DNA of 64,000 bases from Chrysoporthe austroafricana (taxonomy: Eukaryota; Ascomycota; Sordariomycetes; Diaporthales; Cryphonectriaceae), in contig JYIP02000004.1 of assembly GCA_001051155.2 (NCBI GenBank), positions 4,458,383 through 4,522,382 of the forward strand, read 5' to 3'. The notes beneath the pieces are model-generated. The model searched no databases and had not been told where the DNA came from. It saw nothing but the letters and a program-made list of their open reading frames with translations. How positions within the stretch are numbered: the stretch's first letter is position 1; each line of letters opens with the position of its first letter. Positions 12,925-25,448 of the stretch are shown here, one piece after another. The translations under genes were made by a program, and so were the position numbers.

Positions 12925-13657
12925 GGACGAGATAACGCGCCAGGCGACCCGTGGTGGTTCTATCCGGTTCTCAAGGAGAAGTATCCTGGGCGTAGTGGAT
13001 CAGATGTTCAGTCTGGGATGTCAACGACATGGGCTTATTGTTCCCGGAGAATCGATATTTCTGATTTGTTGAAGGCAGAGAAGCTAACGAGTGAAGCAGA
13101 ATTTCGCCAAAACTTGAATTGTGACAAAGAATAGTCATGAGGATTAGAGTTAGGTCGAGGGGTGCGCCCACACAGGGCGCCTTGGTGGGTGGGATGCAAG
13201 CTTCAGGCGTTTTTCAAGCTGTGGTATGGACAGACCTGAGTAGTCAAGAGATGTTATGCTTTTAGTTTGGACACACTTAAGTGAGACGGGCGGGTGCTCC
13301 GATGTAAGAAGTGGCAGTCGCGATAGTGATGATGTTGATGAGACAAGTTTTGCAAAAGTGCCGAAACAATCGTGACAGTAACCACTTCCGAGCCAAGTGA
13401 CCGTATCGGGTATAATGAGCAGAAAGACAAGAATTGAAGAGGCTATCTGGAGGCGTATGTTAGATTTCGAAAACGTTCGTAGGTCATATCGACATTGCTT
13501 CGCACGGGTCACTTGTAGGTAGTCACAACGCAAGGACGCCGAGACTCTCGTACACTGGGGAAAGCGCGATGGTAGCTTGCCCTGCGTCTATTCATCGGAA
13601 GAAGCTCATGAAGTTGTTCGGGTGGTATTCTACAAAGTCGCAAGGAAGTTCAACCGT
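12925..13657. other. Intergenic region, probably holding the 5' exon of the preceding gene
   Basis: An acceptor-like site (branch CTGAT, then CGCCCAG) at about 12986 on the minus strand shows that part of this stretch is the intron or first exon of the 10777-12924 gene. No other content is recognised before the ATP16 stop at 13658. Confidence 0.45.
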
Positions 13658-14527
13658 CTATTTCAGGGCAGCCTGCAAGCTCTCCAGAACCTGTATCGTA
13701 CGGTCAGCATCTTGTCTGTCGCGACTTGAGTAGACTTGAGTAGACTTGAGTAGACTTGAGTAGACTTGAGTAGAGATGACTTGCCTCCAGCTCGATCTTC
13801 GCCTCGGCAATATCCTGCTCGCTTCCACTGCCGCTCGCGACCTTCTGCGCCTCAGAGATCTGGGCCCGGACGGCCTCGGCGCTGAAGTCCTCCAGAGGGT
13901 ATGCCTCGACGGCATTGATGCTCAGGGCCGAGTTGGGCTGGACGACGGCGAATCCACCGGAGACTGTAGCAAAGCGATGTGTGAGCCTTCCATATCCTCA
14001 AATCGTTCAAGATCCCTCTTTCAAGTATGCCGGGGAACGTACGGAAGAACTGCTTGCTGCTGCCGCTCTCCTCAACAATCTCGATCAGGCCTGGCTTCAG
14101 CTGCTCGATGGAGGGGACGTGGTTGGCGAGGACACCCATCTCTCCGGACTCGGCGGGCAGGTTGACCTGGACGACATCCTGAGACTTGTAGATGGACTGC
14201 GATGTTGGGTGCGGTAATTAGCCTCTGTGTTTTCTCGAGCGCCCTACGTCACTTCTCCTCCGTTCATTTCCAGCCCCGTCTCTTGACCGTTATGGCGCCG
14301 CTGCGGAGGATCATCGTCGTACCTGGTGAGGAAGAGTCAAGCTAAGCTTGATCTGTCGGCGGTCGCAAAGTCAGTGGTAGCTCTTGATGGCGGGTGATGC
14401 CGGAGTTGCTTCCGAGACAACTTGCCTTGTCATTGACGGCCTCAGCATAGCCTCTTCGCTGTAGAGGAGCTCGGATGGCGGCTGGACGAGCCCGGAGAGC
14501 TGCACGGGCAATGCGGAGGGAGTTCAT
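13658..14527 (-). CDS. ATP16: F1-ATP synthase delta subunit, mitochondrial
   Basis: Five exons on the minus strand: 14527-14426, 14352-14323 (a 30-nt microexon encoding IKLSLTLPHQ), 14196-14043, 13963-13785 and 13690-13658. They give 165 aa, the normal length. The product is the mitochondrial delta subunit (equivalent to bacterial epsilon) in the F1 central stalk. The presequence is Arg/Ala-rich (MNSLRIARAALRARPAAIRA). The beta-sandwich is seen in VNLPAESGEMGVLANHVPS and SGGFAVVQPNSALSINAVEA, and the C-terminal helices follow to ESLQAALK. Oddity: introns 1 and 4 both start GCAAGT, i.e. they are GC-AG introns (AAG|GCAAGT and GAG|GCAAGT). Intron 4 also holds a 10-bp tandem repeat. Confidence 0.93.
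13721..13770. repeat. 10-bp tandem repeat inside ATP16 intron 4
   Basis: Four perfect copies of TAGACTTGAG (plus strand, 13731-13770) preceded by one diverged copy (GCGACTTGAG). The tract lies wholly within the last, GC-AG, intron of ATP16. Confidence 0.95.
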
Positions 14528-17500
14528 GGTGGTGCGGTGATGGACCAATTGATATGTACGGCTTCGAGCAGTCGCAATAGCTCTGGTCGGTCGGTTGTCG
14601 AGAGAACGGAACGCTGCAGCCAAAGTTTGGCGTCACGTGGAGTTGTAGCGTTTTGATGCATATACATCCTTTGCCGCCACTATCCACTAGGGTGTTGTGT
14701 GATATATCAAAACACTATAATGCTTCTAAACTATATATGTAACAACTGCATATTAGTGTACCCCGACCTCGGGGGCAGCCTTCAGGTCGGCTTAACTGCG
14801 GCAGTGCAGCGAAGTAACTTTCTACATTGTACGGCGTGTTTGGAATAGAGGGTACCCTCCGACCTCAGCCACTATGGACTCAAACCTTCCTTTCAACTTT
14901 AATTTTTAATGTTCGATTTTTTTTTTCTTCAATTTCCTCTTCCTCAGCCGGCGGCTCCATGTGTATTGCCGACTTACAGCACATGCCTTCCTCCTCAGCT
15001 CCATCCCCATACGTATCAAACTAGTGGCAGCTGTGACAATCACTGCCATCTACGAGCAGCTCTGCATTCACAGGCCAGGGGCACGGCCAAGGAATCGCTG
15101 CATGCCGTTGGTTGTCACGGCTTGTTCGCTACTCTGGTACACTTAGGCGCCCGGCTTGTTCAAGCTTGGTCAGGATGACCTGATGACCTACACCTGGCAA
15201 CCCAGTGACCACGAGCTGCCACGCAGCGAAGTTGCAGAGGACGAGGACCTTGCAACCCTGCCAATCCTAGGCGTCGCGTCCTGGCAGCCAGCAGCTTGGG
15301 CGACGAGACAGGACACCTCGCAGGCGACTAACGCCGAAACTCTCCGAGCGGCGCTGGTCACCTTCAATTTCGAGATCCGGATCTACTATGGTACATGGCG
15401 GGCCGTTTGCCAACAGGTGAGCGATGAGGACAACAGAGCAAGTGATTCACTGGATCATCAAGCTCTGAGCTGGTCATACAACTGGCCGCCGTCCCATCAC
15501 ACGCGCATTCTTGAAACACCGAACGACATGTCAGATTGACCCATCTTCGTGGCCATGAAGCTGGATTCGAGCTGCGTGGGTTTCAAGCCCACCCCGCAGC
15601 AGCCTGATGTCATGGCCAGCCTGGGGTTGCGGCAATGCACAGAGAGGTCCCTCCCATCGTCCGGAGAAGGATCGCTACCGATAGACTTTATCCTGCTGCG
15701 GACGGGTTTCTATTCTTGGTGGCCCGTGGCTGCCCCCCCTCTTGGCACCTCGGCGTGCTCGGTTCAGGGTCCAACATCCAAGCTGCGCTTTGTACCCACA
15801 GCTTCATGCCGTGTACAGACAGATCAACGCAGGCGAAACGTTGCTACAGGCGACGATCTCGAAGCCGCATAAAACACAGTTGCCTAGGGCCACGGCTATA
15901 AGCCGCCGAATGGCGTCCCGGCAGATCTCAGAGGCTTTTGAGGAAAGCGCGCTCAATTCGAGGGGGCCACTAGATTCGTGAACCTTGGCCCTGTGTGGCA
16001 TCTTCAGCCGAAGACATGCAGGCGACCCTGCAAAGCCGGGAGGCTTCATCTGGCCTAGGACCCTTCGCACTGCTGTTCAGCCGAGGACGAGTTCGACAAC
16101 AAACACGCGCCAGGTGTGCAGTAGCTTAGGATGCCGGTGTCGTGCCTGCGTGCGCAATCTCATGCTTCTCAGCCTGGACGGTCATGCACCTGTGGCGTCA
16201 CTGTGGGGCATTTATATCGATATCTCCTTACCACCAGGAGCGGAAGGGCTTCAGATTTGAGGATACGCGCGATAGCCCACGACGCATCGCTCACGAGACG
16301 CCAACCTCCACAGCCGCTAGAGAGGTAATTGCATGCAGGCGTCGTGGCCGCCCACACACACTCTCCTCCAGATTTCGTGGGAAGACTGCGGGGTATGAGA
16401 CGCATCCCTGCCCCTCGCGTGGGGTCGCACCCTGTCGCGGCAACAATGTCGAGAGCGCTCAGAACGGCACGTCGCAGAAACGCAGGCATTGACAAGGCGA
16501 GGGATCAGAAATGACCTCGGGGATCGTCGAGACGGGAGTCGGGCGCGTTGAAGATCTGACAAGGGAGCTGAGACCTGGTGGAGGCTTGACATGTGATGTG
16601 GCCGCCAAGAGAGCCGTACTGGATCTCGCAGCGACAGCAGGACAGATGAGTTCCTCTTCATGTGTACTGTGCTGTACGGCGGAGTGTGAGTGCATGCATG
16701 CGGCGTACCTCGCACCTGCGGAGGAGGATCGGACGTTGGACGTAGAATCTGCAAACTTCCCACATCCGGGGGGCTGCTTCGTGGTACCTTCTCGCCAGGA
16801 GCCTAGAACCGCCCATCCGATACTTGTCTCACCTGCAGCGAACGGATGATGATGACCACCTTAGTGGATAGGGCACCTCGCAGGCTCGCGAGGGCACCTG
16901 CAGCAGCGAGCGGTTCGTGGGCTATTGCCGGACTACTGCCTGAGGCGTTAACAAACAAGCAAGCCTCCTGATCGCAACGACCGAACCCCCCCCCCTTCGT
17001 AGTGGTATCGAGTCATACACAGCGGGCGCTCACCAAAGCCGGGTGCTCGAGGCTGAGGGATTTCAGATCCCTGGACGGGCCTCAGGACGGGCCTCAGGAC
17101 GGCCCTTTGTGCCAGGGCGCGGGTGGTCCCATCCGACGCTTGCTTCTCGAAGCTCGACAAACGGAGGGGATCCTGGTGGGCTACGAAGCGAGGCCTGGTC
17201 CACGTGGAAGTCGTGCTTTGTGATGGGGCCCTTGCCCCTGAATTGGCACGGGAGAACAAAGAAATGCATGCAGAAACCAAAAATGCGGTCTGAGTTTTCC
17301 TGCCCTACCGTAGCGCCAAAACGGTGACTGCGGCGTCCCCTCCACCCTAGAGACGGTGTGTGTAGTGGTGCGCTGTGGCTGCAGTGCTACGTCTCACCCA
17401 CCGGGCGCATGACACTGAAAGCGGACGCAGGCCGTTCATGCAACCTGTGCCCAGAGCAGCAGCATCTGCCACGGGAGGGACCATCTCGCACGACGGCACG

Positions 17501-20036
17501 GCGCCGCCGCTGCATGCATCGTAGACCGGACGACTCAACTTCCGTCGTCGAGTCCCGAGCTGGTGGCAGTCAGTTCTCTGATTTCGCTGACTGAGACACC
17601 ATGCTCTCTGTGTTACACTCCGGGGCGTGAGGCTCACGCTGCAGAGTCTAGGGAGAATGCGAACTGGACGGACCCCAAGAGACACCTTTGTCATGGCCCA
17701 TGTCCCTCCCAGCCTGACAGACCATCACGAGCAGGGACGGAGCGCGAGATGCTAGTTCACCGCTCCTCCTGCGCGTCAAGGTCTAGCTCTTCGCGCCGCG
17801 TGGAAGCTGCTGAGAATTTCCCTCACCTAATGCGACTCCGGTACCCGCCTCTTGCAACCTTGGCCGGCGCGGGATGCCGGCCAACAGCCTGCTAAGTATA
17901 GTAGTGGAAGACCGGAGAAGTACACGTCGGTGGGATCCAAGCTTTTGATCGACACGCCCGAGGACCTCTCATCCCCACCCCGTGTGCTCATCTACAGGCT
18001 GATTCGAGATGTTTCAACCACTCTCGAATCTTCCGCGCCAGGCCGGCCTAACGGATACTGCGGCACGCGAGCAGTCCACCAGCACGGTAGCGCTCGGGAA
18101 ACTGTCGGTGGGCGCGAAAATACAGGTGGCGCTACAGAACAGCCAGCAGGGCTAGGAGCGCCCCGGTGGCTTGGACGATGGGTGAATCGGTGAGTCCCGC
18201 TGCTACTGACTAGGTAGAGCATCGGAACGCCGTCGAGATCCCGGGATGGTGGCGTGGGTGGGAAACGGTCGGCGGCCCACCGGCGTGCAGATGCGACATT
18301 GGACACGGAAAACAATACTTCCAGAAGGCTGTCGTTGGAGGAACCCTTGACGACGCCAGGGAGGCGACTTTCTTCGAGGCTAGCAGGCTTCTCCGGCACC
18401 TCTGTGTGCCCGTTGCGTGCGGGCCTGGAGCAACTTCTAGGCCCTTTGTGACCCGTCAGCCTTCTTGTCACCAGACCTAGCCCGCGCTTGGAGACAGCTG
18501 CATATCATCCAGTGGGGAGGTGGGAGTGGTCGCCTGCCTGTGACCTGTAATCTGTGACAGATGACGGCCGGACGGGCCTTTTCGGGACACAGATCCAATG
18601 GGTGTCAAGACGGGCAGCACGGGTCGGTCGCCCCCAGGGGAGCATCAAGATCAGAGCGCCAGGCGGGCCTGCGTGCGTGCGTGCCAGCGTGCGTGCGCGC
18701 TCCAGAGGGCCCGTCCACCGTCCAGGGCAGGGGAGCTCACTTGTCGACCCGGAGGAACGAGGAACGGAGGGTAATTTGGGAGGGCCCTGGAAACGGAGAT
18801 GAGCGCCGTCTTGCCCTTCTGTCGCCTCGACCGCCAAGCCTCGTCTTGGTCCCCGTACCTCGCCGCTGGCCGCCGCTGGCCAGTGGTCACGCTAGCACAG
18901 ACTTCCAGGGCACCGGGGCGAGGAATTTTCGCCCTTTGCCCCGACAAGCGGCAGCACCTCCTCATCTCCCCCCCTCCCCTGTTGCTTTCGGCCATTCTCT
19001 CGCCCACTCGCCCACTCGCGCATCACACCCCCCCAGTGGCCCCCAAGGGACCCGCGCCCTGGCCCTACTGGGTAGTACCACAGTACTGTACCCTGGCAGA
19101 CCCTGGCATGCCTGGCAGATCAGTCCCGCAGGGGCATTACAGTACCCTTCCCTGCCAGCTCTGCAGGGGGGGTCGCTGGCTTTGTGCTGTCGCCGCCGCT
19201 CATCCCACAGGCGGGGCTTGTAGGAATAACAAGTCCTCCCTCTGGCCCTCTTCCCTGACCATCAAATCTCTCACCCTCCCGCACAACCTCAACCGCCCTA
19301 TTTTTTTTTTTCTTCTCTTAGGCGCGAAGCAGAATTAATTCTCAATCTCGATCTCGACCACAGTCACGAGCCTTATTTGCGACCTCGTCCCGCTCCTGTC
19401 GACTGGTCCGGACCTGTGCTGTGTCGTTTTCGAGACATCACATCTCGTTTCCAAACCCTCGGTCAGCAGTCCTGCTTACTACATTCTGCGCCACCCGACC
19501 GAGGCTTTCGATTCAACGTCATCCTCCTAGGATTCCGACCAAGACCCGTCCGTGTCCGTGTGCCTGAAGCCCTGCGCCGTAACAAAACAAGAAACGGCCG
19601 GACCCTGGACCTGAATTCGAGTTCGAAGCTCGACAACCATTGAAAACCACCCGGGGACTGACCGCGGCCAGCACCATCGCCGCCCCGAGCTGGGCCACGG
19701 CCCACGAACCTACCACTTCCAACACCACTCAAACCCTCCGGCCTACCTTGTGTACTCTGAACCATGGCTCTGCGCTTATAGCCTATCTGTCCCTAGGGAC
19801 ACACTTCCTACGCGCAACATCGAGCGCAGCATCTGCCTAGCAGGAGGTCTGCATCTCCACCAGGCTCATCGTCGACACGTTCCCGGAGCCTTGCGTGCTG
19901 AGCCGACCCGGTGACCCGACCTGTCTGGAGCCTGGCCAAACCGTCATCCGGACGACCATAATATCCCACGAGATACCCCCTCCCGACCACCCTACTGTTT
20001 CGACCTGCAGATACACCACCAAGACAGACTTTCACC
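14528..20036. other. GC-rich 5.5-kb region without a supportable gene
   Basis: Open frames are numerous but overlap on both strands with no family resemblance, as expected from GC-rich non-coding DNA. Visible structure: a tandem GACGGGCCTCAG run near 17075-17105, a GCGTGCGTGCGTG tract near 18670, a C-rich CCCCAGTGGCCCC motif near 19030, and a T/C-rich stretch (about 19300-19320) ending TTCTCTTAG. The last 700 bp are probably the promoter and long 5' leader of the 20037 gene. The TTCTCTTAG could be a leader-intron acceptor. An unrecognised non-coding RNA cannot be excluded. Confidence 0.5.
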
Positions 20037-22331
20037 ATGTTGAGACACACACAACACGATAACGCTACATCTAATGTGCTGGCGTGGAGCCCCACTGCCG
20101 CCAACGTCGAGTCCGCCCTCGAGGAGGAGGCCGGCGCGGACGCCGACGAACCACCTGATCCGCGTCCTGCCAGTCACAGAATGTCTCCGGACTTCAGCAG
20201 GAAACCGTCGGCTACGAAGCCGAAGGAGAACCACTCCTCTCTGTTGACACGAGCCCTCCAGAGCGCGTCCGAGGGCGAGGCGACCGAGAACACACATGCG
20301 CAGGGCACCAGCGCCTGGCGAGGACGGCGGCGGTCCATCACCAGTGACGTTTCCGCCGCGTCCACCGCGGATCTCACGAGCGACACTGGCATGAGCACTC
20401 CGGCGAGGACAAACAGCCCTAGCCCGCGTCTCCGGAACGTTGGCTTTGTTCCTCTTGCCTTCGACAAGCAGCCTGGCGCTCCTGTTCAGATCGTGGGCTC
20501 TCTGCCCAAGAAAAATATTTCCGCATATTCCTTGACCAGGGGCCAAGTCTCGCCGAAGCCCACTACCACGGAGGCTCCCAAGGACCCCGCTGTGCAGAAC
20601 ATCGAGAAGAAGCGATGCATCTCGTTTGCCTGCACGGCGAAGCCCAAGGAGGATGCGGCAAAGGCGAAGGCTCAGGCCCCGGCGCCGGCTCCAGCAGAAC
20701 CTGCGGTTGTGCAGCCGGCGCAGCCAAGAAAGCCGTGCATCAGGTTTGCTTGCACAGTCAAGCCACCTCGGCCAACACAGCAGACGCCCCCACAGAGAGA
20801 GGGGCTTGCGATCTCCAAGACTACCGAGGAGAGCGGGTCCGTCTCAACTGTGGTTAGCACCCCGTCCACTATCCGCAAGGCACGGTCGCCTACCGCCCGC
20901 CGCGCACGGCCCCTGACTCCTCGGAGGTTTCTGCCGAGCCCGGCTCCTCCTCGCAAGAAGAAGTATATCACCGCGAGCTCTGACAAGCTGCAGGGCGAGG
21001 TGTGCCACTTTCACGAGTTCGCCAGCGACCACCCTCAGCAGGAGGATTGGATCCGCGAGGAGGCGGCCGTGGGGAAGGTGAAGCTCACCATAGATGATCT
21101 GCTGAAGAAGGAGAACGACATCCGACGTATTGGCAAGGAGGCAGAGGAGGAAGCCGAGCTGGAGGATGAGGAGGCTGAAGATGAAGACGATGCTGAGGGT
21201 GCCGGGGACGACGACGATGGAGACAATGTGGATGACGAGGACGAGGACGACCTGGAGCAAGATCTCGATGATGATCAATCAGGGTACGGGTCTGACGACG
21301 ACTTCTCGGATGGCTACAACACCGACGAAGACTTTGGCTTCGCCGAATCAGACGATGAGCAAGATGATGGGCTCCTACTGTGGACCTTGACTGCGAACCA
21401 GTCAGCCGAGGGCCATGTTTTCGACTCCACGCCAATATTCCGACCTTCGTCTTTTGGCGTACTCTCAGACTCGTCCACCTACTCCAGGAAAGTCGTTCGG
21501 ACCAAGCATTCCCGACAGCGATCTATTCCCCGTCCCATGACGCCGGAGCTGCCTGACAGCACCGACTTCGTCTGCGGCACGATGGATGAAGACCGTCCTC
21601 TCGAAGAAGCCTTCATGACCCGACTTGCCGCCCGCAAGCAGGAGAAGCTTCGCATCATCCCCCAGGACATCGATCCGAGCTTCCCAACCTCCGAACCAGA
21701 GGACGAGGAAGACGAGGACTCTCCCCACGACCGCGACAGCGGTGAGCCGCTGTGGCTCCATGGTGAGCTTGAGGAGCTCCACGATGAGCGATCGGACAGG
21801 CGCCGGAGGAAGAGTCCCTCTCCCAAGAGACTGCGCTCCCCACCTCCAGCAAAGCGATACCACTCTCCACCCCCCAAGGCACGCGGCCGCTCGCCTCGCC
21901 GCCTGTTTGACCGGTCCTCTCCTAAGCGCATCAAGTCGCCAGCGCCGATGCAGCACCCCAAGTCCCCGGCTGTCTCGCCGACACAGGCCGGCGACGCCCT
22001 CGGCTTCGAGGCCCTGGCTGGACGGCCCGGCCTGACGCACACCAAGTCGCTGCCTCGCGCCGCCTACTTCCCCACCCACATCAAGAACGGCAAGCGGGCC
22101 AAGGCGAACCCGGCGCCCAAGGACGCCGCCCACAAGCGAGGTGCCATTGACATCGTCAAGGGCCTCGAGCAGAAGCGCCAGCGGCGCAAGGAGAAGTTCT
22201 ACCAGAAGTACTGCCACCGCGCGCGCAAGGGGCAGATCCCCGAGAAGAGGGCCAAGGCCGGCGAGGGCGCCGAGAGGATGCGGGAGCTGGCCGGGAAGAT
22301 CGGCCAGGGCAACTACGTGATTTCCATCTAA
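20037..22331 (+). CDS. Fungal acidic low-complexity protein, DUF2457-like
   Basis: Single-exon 764-aa frame. Two short conserved boxes occur early: KKRCISFACTAKP (about residues 196-208) and RKPCIRFACTVKPP (about 234-247). The middle has TIDDLLKKENDIRRIGKE followed by a long Asp/Glu tract (about 370-450). Next comes a conserved FDSTPIFRPSSFGVLSD segment, then SR-like SPKR/SPPP repeats and a basic C-terminus (KRQRRKEKFYQKYCHRARKG). This order matches the fungal family I know as DUF2457, function unknown. The composition suggests a nuclear or nucleolar protein, which is inference. The ATG at 20037 follows a roughly 700-bp leader with short upstream open frames. Confidence 0.8.
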   Translation: MLRHTQHDNATSNVLAWSPTAANVESALEEEAGADADEPPDPRPASHRMSPDFSRKPSATKPKENHSSLLTRALQSASEGEATENTHAQGTSAWRGRRRSITSDVSAASTADLTSDTGMSTPARTNSPSPRLRNVGFVPLAFDKQPGAPVQIVGSLPKKNISAYSLTRGQVSPKPTTTEAPKDPAVQNIEKKRCISFACTAKPKEDAAKAKAQAPAPAPAEPAVVQPAQPRKPCIRFACTVKPPRPTQQTPPQREGLAISKTTEESGSVSTVVSTPSTIRKARSPTARRARPLTPRRFLPSPAPPRKKKYITASSDKLQGEVCHFHEFASDHPQQEDWIREEAAVGKVKLTIDDLLKKENDIRRIGKEAEEEAELEDEEAEDEDDAEGAGDDDDGDNVDDEDEDDLEQDLDDDQSGYGSDDDFSDGYNTDEDFGFAESDDEQDDGLLLWTLTANQSAEGHVFDSTPIFRPSSFGVLSDSSTYSRKVVRTKHSRQRSIPRPMTPELPDSTDFVCGTMDEDRPLEEAFMTRLAARKQEKLRIIPQDIDPSFPTSEPEDEEDEDSPHDRDSGEPLWLHGELEELHDERSDRRRRKSPSPKRLRSPPPAKRYHSPPPKARGRSPRRLFDRSSPKRIKSPAPMQHPKSPAVSPTQAGDALGFEALAGRPGLTHTKSLPRAAYFPTHIKNGKRAKANPAPKDAAHKRGAIDIVKGLEQKRQRRKEKFYQKYCHRARKGQIPEKRAKAGEGAERMRELAGKIGQGNYVISI

Positions 22332-23472
22332 GGCGTCAAAGGGGGGCAGATCGACAGCATACTGTTTCGAGCCTCATCAATCATCATCATACCCAGGCGC
22401 ACCGGTTAGGGCGGCGGTCTTTTTTTTTCCTTTCTTGGATTTTCTGGAGGGATGGCAGGATTCAATGATGACCGGTCACGAACAAGCCTTACAGATGGAG
22501 GCTCTCTCCTGTTTCGGGACGTATCTAGCTTTCGTCTGTTTTTTTTTTTTCTTTCTGTGGAGCTCAGGGGATATGATATCCGATACCCAATCCAGCATTT
22601 GCTCGACGTGGCTTGAGGGACGACGCCGTTCGTTTTTTTGTACATACGCACTCGGCCTCGACAGACAGTCTCTATATGAGGATAACACTATTGCCCTCGC
22701 GTTCAGGATACGTTATACTACTGTGACGTTCGCCATTGTACTGCGTGACGTTTGAGATTGACGCACGCACCTCGAGGAGGGGCTCAGCACTCGCTTCGAG
22801 ATCTCTCGTGTTGCTGATATTAAGCTTGACGGTGTCAAGGTATGCCATCCGGAATGGATGGGTATCTTTTGTGCTTGATTGCAGAAAGTGGTGTGATGAG
22901 ACAGACTGACTGTACGAAAACTGACATCTCGTCTTCGTGATGTTTGCCAGCCCCTTCAGACCCGCTGAGGGACTATAGCAAAGAAATAAGCTAAGTATTC
23001 CGCCCGTCACGACCCTGTGACTCAGTCATCTTCTACTTGGATCTTGAACTCAGTGGACTTATTCAATGAATCAATCTGTAGACTCTTGTCAACGTGTCCA
23101 GTGTCGGGGCGAGTTGATCTGAGCACGGGGAACCGGAGCCTGAAGCCAGCCCGTCGACTCGTGAAGATCAGGGGTGGTGGTCTGACTGAGTAAGCTACCT
23201 GTAGCCAATCAGGGGATGATCCGACTGGGCCCGCCCGAGCGGCAAGAGACAGACCTGCCCTGCGAGTTGGTACGGACAAATAGTTTCTAGGCTCGCTTCC
23301 ATTCCTGCCAGCTTGCCGTCATCTTTCAGAAGCAGACACCTGCTTAGAGCCACCCGACAAAGCACAACGCCCTGTCCCCCAGACCCCACGAACGACCTTT
23401 TGCCCGCTGAGCGCTCTCTCGCCTCTCCTCCAGTCTATCGAGCTCTGCCGAAACGGGACAACACAAGCCAAG
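22332..23472. other. Intergenic region before SAR1
   Basis: 3' flank of the acidic-protein gene (T-rich tracts near 22420 and 22540) and the promoter of SAR1. A short pyrimidine-rich leader precedes the SAR1 ATG. No gene recognised. Confidence 0.5.
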
Positions 23473-24463
23473 ATGTGGATTATCAACTGGTGTATGTGAT
23501 CACGAGCCAGCGCGCAGCCACAGAGGCGCGGGCGGCCAGCGGGAGAGACAAGGGTGCTGACCTGACCTTGCTGCCGCGATCTAGTCTACGATGTCCTCTC
23601 CTCCCTCGGCCTGCTGAACAAGCACGCCAAGCTGCTGTTCCTCGGTCTCGACAATGCCGGCAAGACGACGCTGCTGCACATGTTGAAGGTGCGTGACCAA
23701 CGGCGCCCCGAGCACGCGAGCGGCCGGCCTCTCTCTGGCCGCAGCCCCGTCGACGGGCGCTCGGAAGCCATTGGGACCGGATCGGACAGGAACTGACTGG
23801 CCTTTGCCTCCAGAACGACCGTGTCGCCATCCTCCAGCCTACCCTCCACCCTAGTGAGTAGCCGGACCCCCGAGCGAGAACGTGCGACCATCCGGAAGAG
23901 GCGCAGCCACGCTGACTTGGATTACAGCCTCTGAGGAACTAGCGATTGGCAATGTGAGGTTTACGACGTTCGACTTGGGTGGTCACCAGCAAGGTACGAG
24001 AACAGCGGGCGGCTTCCTCCCCATGCTACGTCATATCCACGCGGGAGGGGGAAAAAAACATACCCAGCTATCCGCTACCCCAGCAGAGGGCGCAAATTGA
24101 GGCTAACTTTCTGGCCAAACAGCTCGTCGCCTATGGAGGGATTACTTCCCCGAGGTGAACGGGATCGTGTTCCTGGTGGACGCCAAGGACCACGAGCGCT
24201 TCCCCGAGGCCAAGGCCGAGCTGGACGCCCTGCTCCAGATGGAGGAGCTGGCCAAGGTGCCGTTCGTGATCCTGGGCAACAAGATCGACCACCCCGACGC
24301 CGTCTCCGAGGACGAGCTCCGCCACCAGCTCGGGATGTACCAGACCACGGGCAAGGGCAAGGTCCCTCTGGAGGGCATCAGGCCCGTCGAGGTCTTCATG
24401 TGCTCCGTCGTCATGAGGCAGGGCTATGGTGAGGGTATCCGGTGGCTGAGCCAGTACGTCTAA
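23473..24463 (+). CDS. SAR1: SAR1, COPII small GTPase
   Basis: Five exons: 23473-23491 (19 nt), 23585-23688, 23814-23853, 23928-23993 and 24123-24463; 189 aa, the family length. The very short first exon ends with a perfect GTATGT donor and gives [15 protein letters not shown], the amphipathic N-terminal helix that inserts into the ER membrane. Motifs: P-loop GLDNAGKT (27-34), switch 1 Thr in QPTLHPTSEEL, DLGGHQQ (switch 2), NKID for guanine specificity, and the SAR1-type end [10 protein letters not shown]. It initiates COPII coat assembly for ER export. Four introns in such a short gene are typical for filamentous fungi. Confidence 0.97.
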
Positions 24464-25448
24464 GCCGTGCCCTGCGGTCGTGATCGCTGCGAGGGGAAGA
24501 GAAGAGGAGGGAGACATCCAGAGCGTGGTCACAGTCTCGACAAATGCTGCACCGCGGCAGGACCCACGGCCACGGCGGCCAAGCAGGAGAGGCATGTTCG
24601 CGAGGTCTCGCCTGGATACCGCGGTGGAGGTAGAGCGATTTATGCATGGCGAGAACGGAAGAAAGGGCGCGCCCAGAGAGTCATGATGAAACCCCATACA
24701 TCTCGTTATTTTATGTGTCCGCGATAGGAAGAATTATGGCCGCATGGCGTTCATGCTTTTTAATCGGAATGGTTTACTCTAGACACCCGGCAGGACCTCT
24801 CTCCAGAGACTAGCATGCTGCCCACTTCAGGCTGAGACCAATGCCACTCATCAAGAGCGCGAAGACACATGCCTGGGCGGTGAGACCGGTCTTGAGCCTG
24901 TGTCTGCTTATGTCGAGCCGTCTGTCCTCAGGGGCAGAGCACAGAGCTGTCCAGACCCACTGCGGCGTGGACAGGGGCCAGATTACAGTGGCGGCAGCAG
25001 AAGGGCCTGGAACCCCAACACCCCAACGAAAGATGCCTGCAGCCCGACGTCATTGCCTTTGTGAGTTGCGCTCGCCTCAGTTGACAGTTGACAACAACAC
25101 ACACACACACATGTGACCTCTGCTTCGAACGAACGGCAGCTGGTGCCACTGCAGTGCGCCACGAGATCCGCCCTCGCCCGTCCGAAGAGCTCGCGATCAT
25201 CTTCCCACTTCCATCTGTTTCTTTTGTCTCACTGTCTTTAGAGTCCTTAGAGGGATAGCGGGCCAGAGCAGCGTCTCAGGCTTACGGGCACTCCTCTCCT
25301 GTCTCGGCGCACGAGCTCTCTCGTCCTCTCGGCTCCCCTATTCCAGAGATGACACCCCTTCTTACGCACAGCACATAGGTCGTGCAGGCAGCATTTAGCA
25401 CCGACCACGAACACCACCATCACCATCAGCAGCAGCGGCGGCAGCAGC
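24464..25448. other. Intergenic region SAR1 to lipase gene
   Basis: Contains the 3' flank of SAR1 and the promoter/leader of the patatin gene. An ACACAC run lies near 25094-25112, and CAC/CAG-rich sequence directly precedes the ATG at 25449. No further gene recognised. Confidence 0.5.

Noticed and set aside
15156..15539. 127-aa plus-strand frame as a gene
   Set aside because: No family resemblance, no splice partners, and overlapping frames of similar quality occur throughout this GC-rich region.
15563..15610. GTGGGTTTCAAGCCCAC hairpin as a tRNA T-arm
   Set aside because: The loop is out of register with the tRNA consensus, and no acceptor or anticodon arms fit around it.
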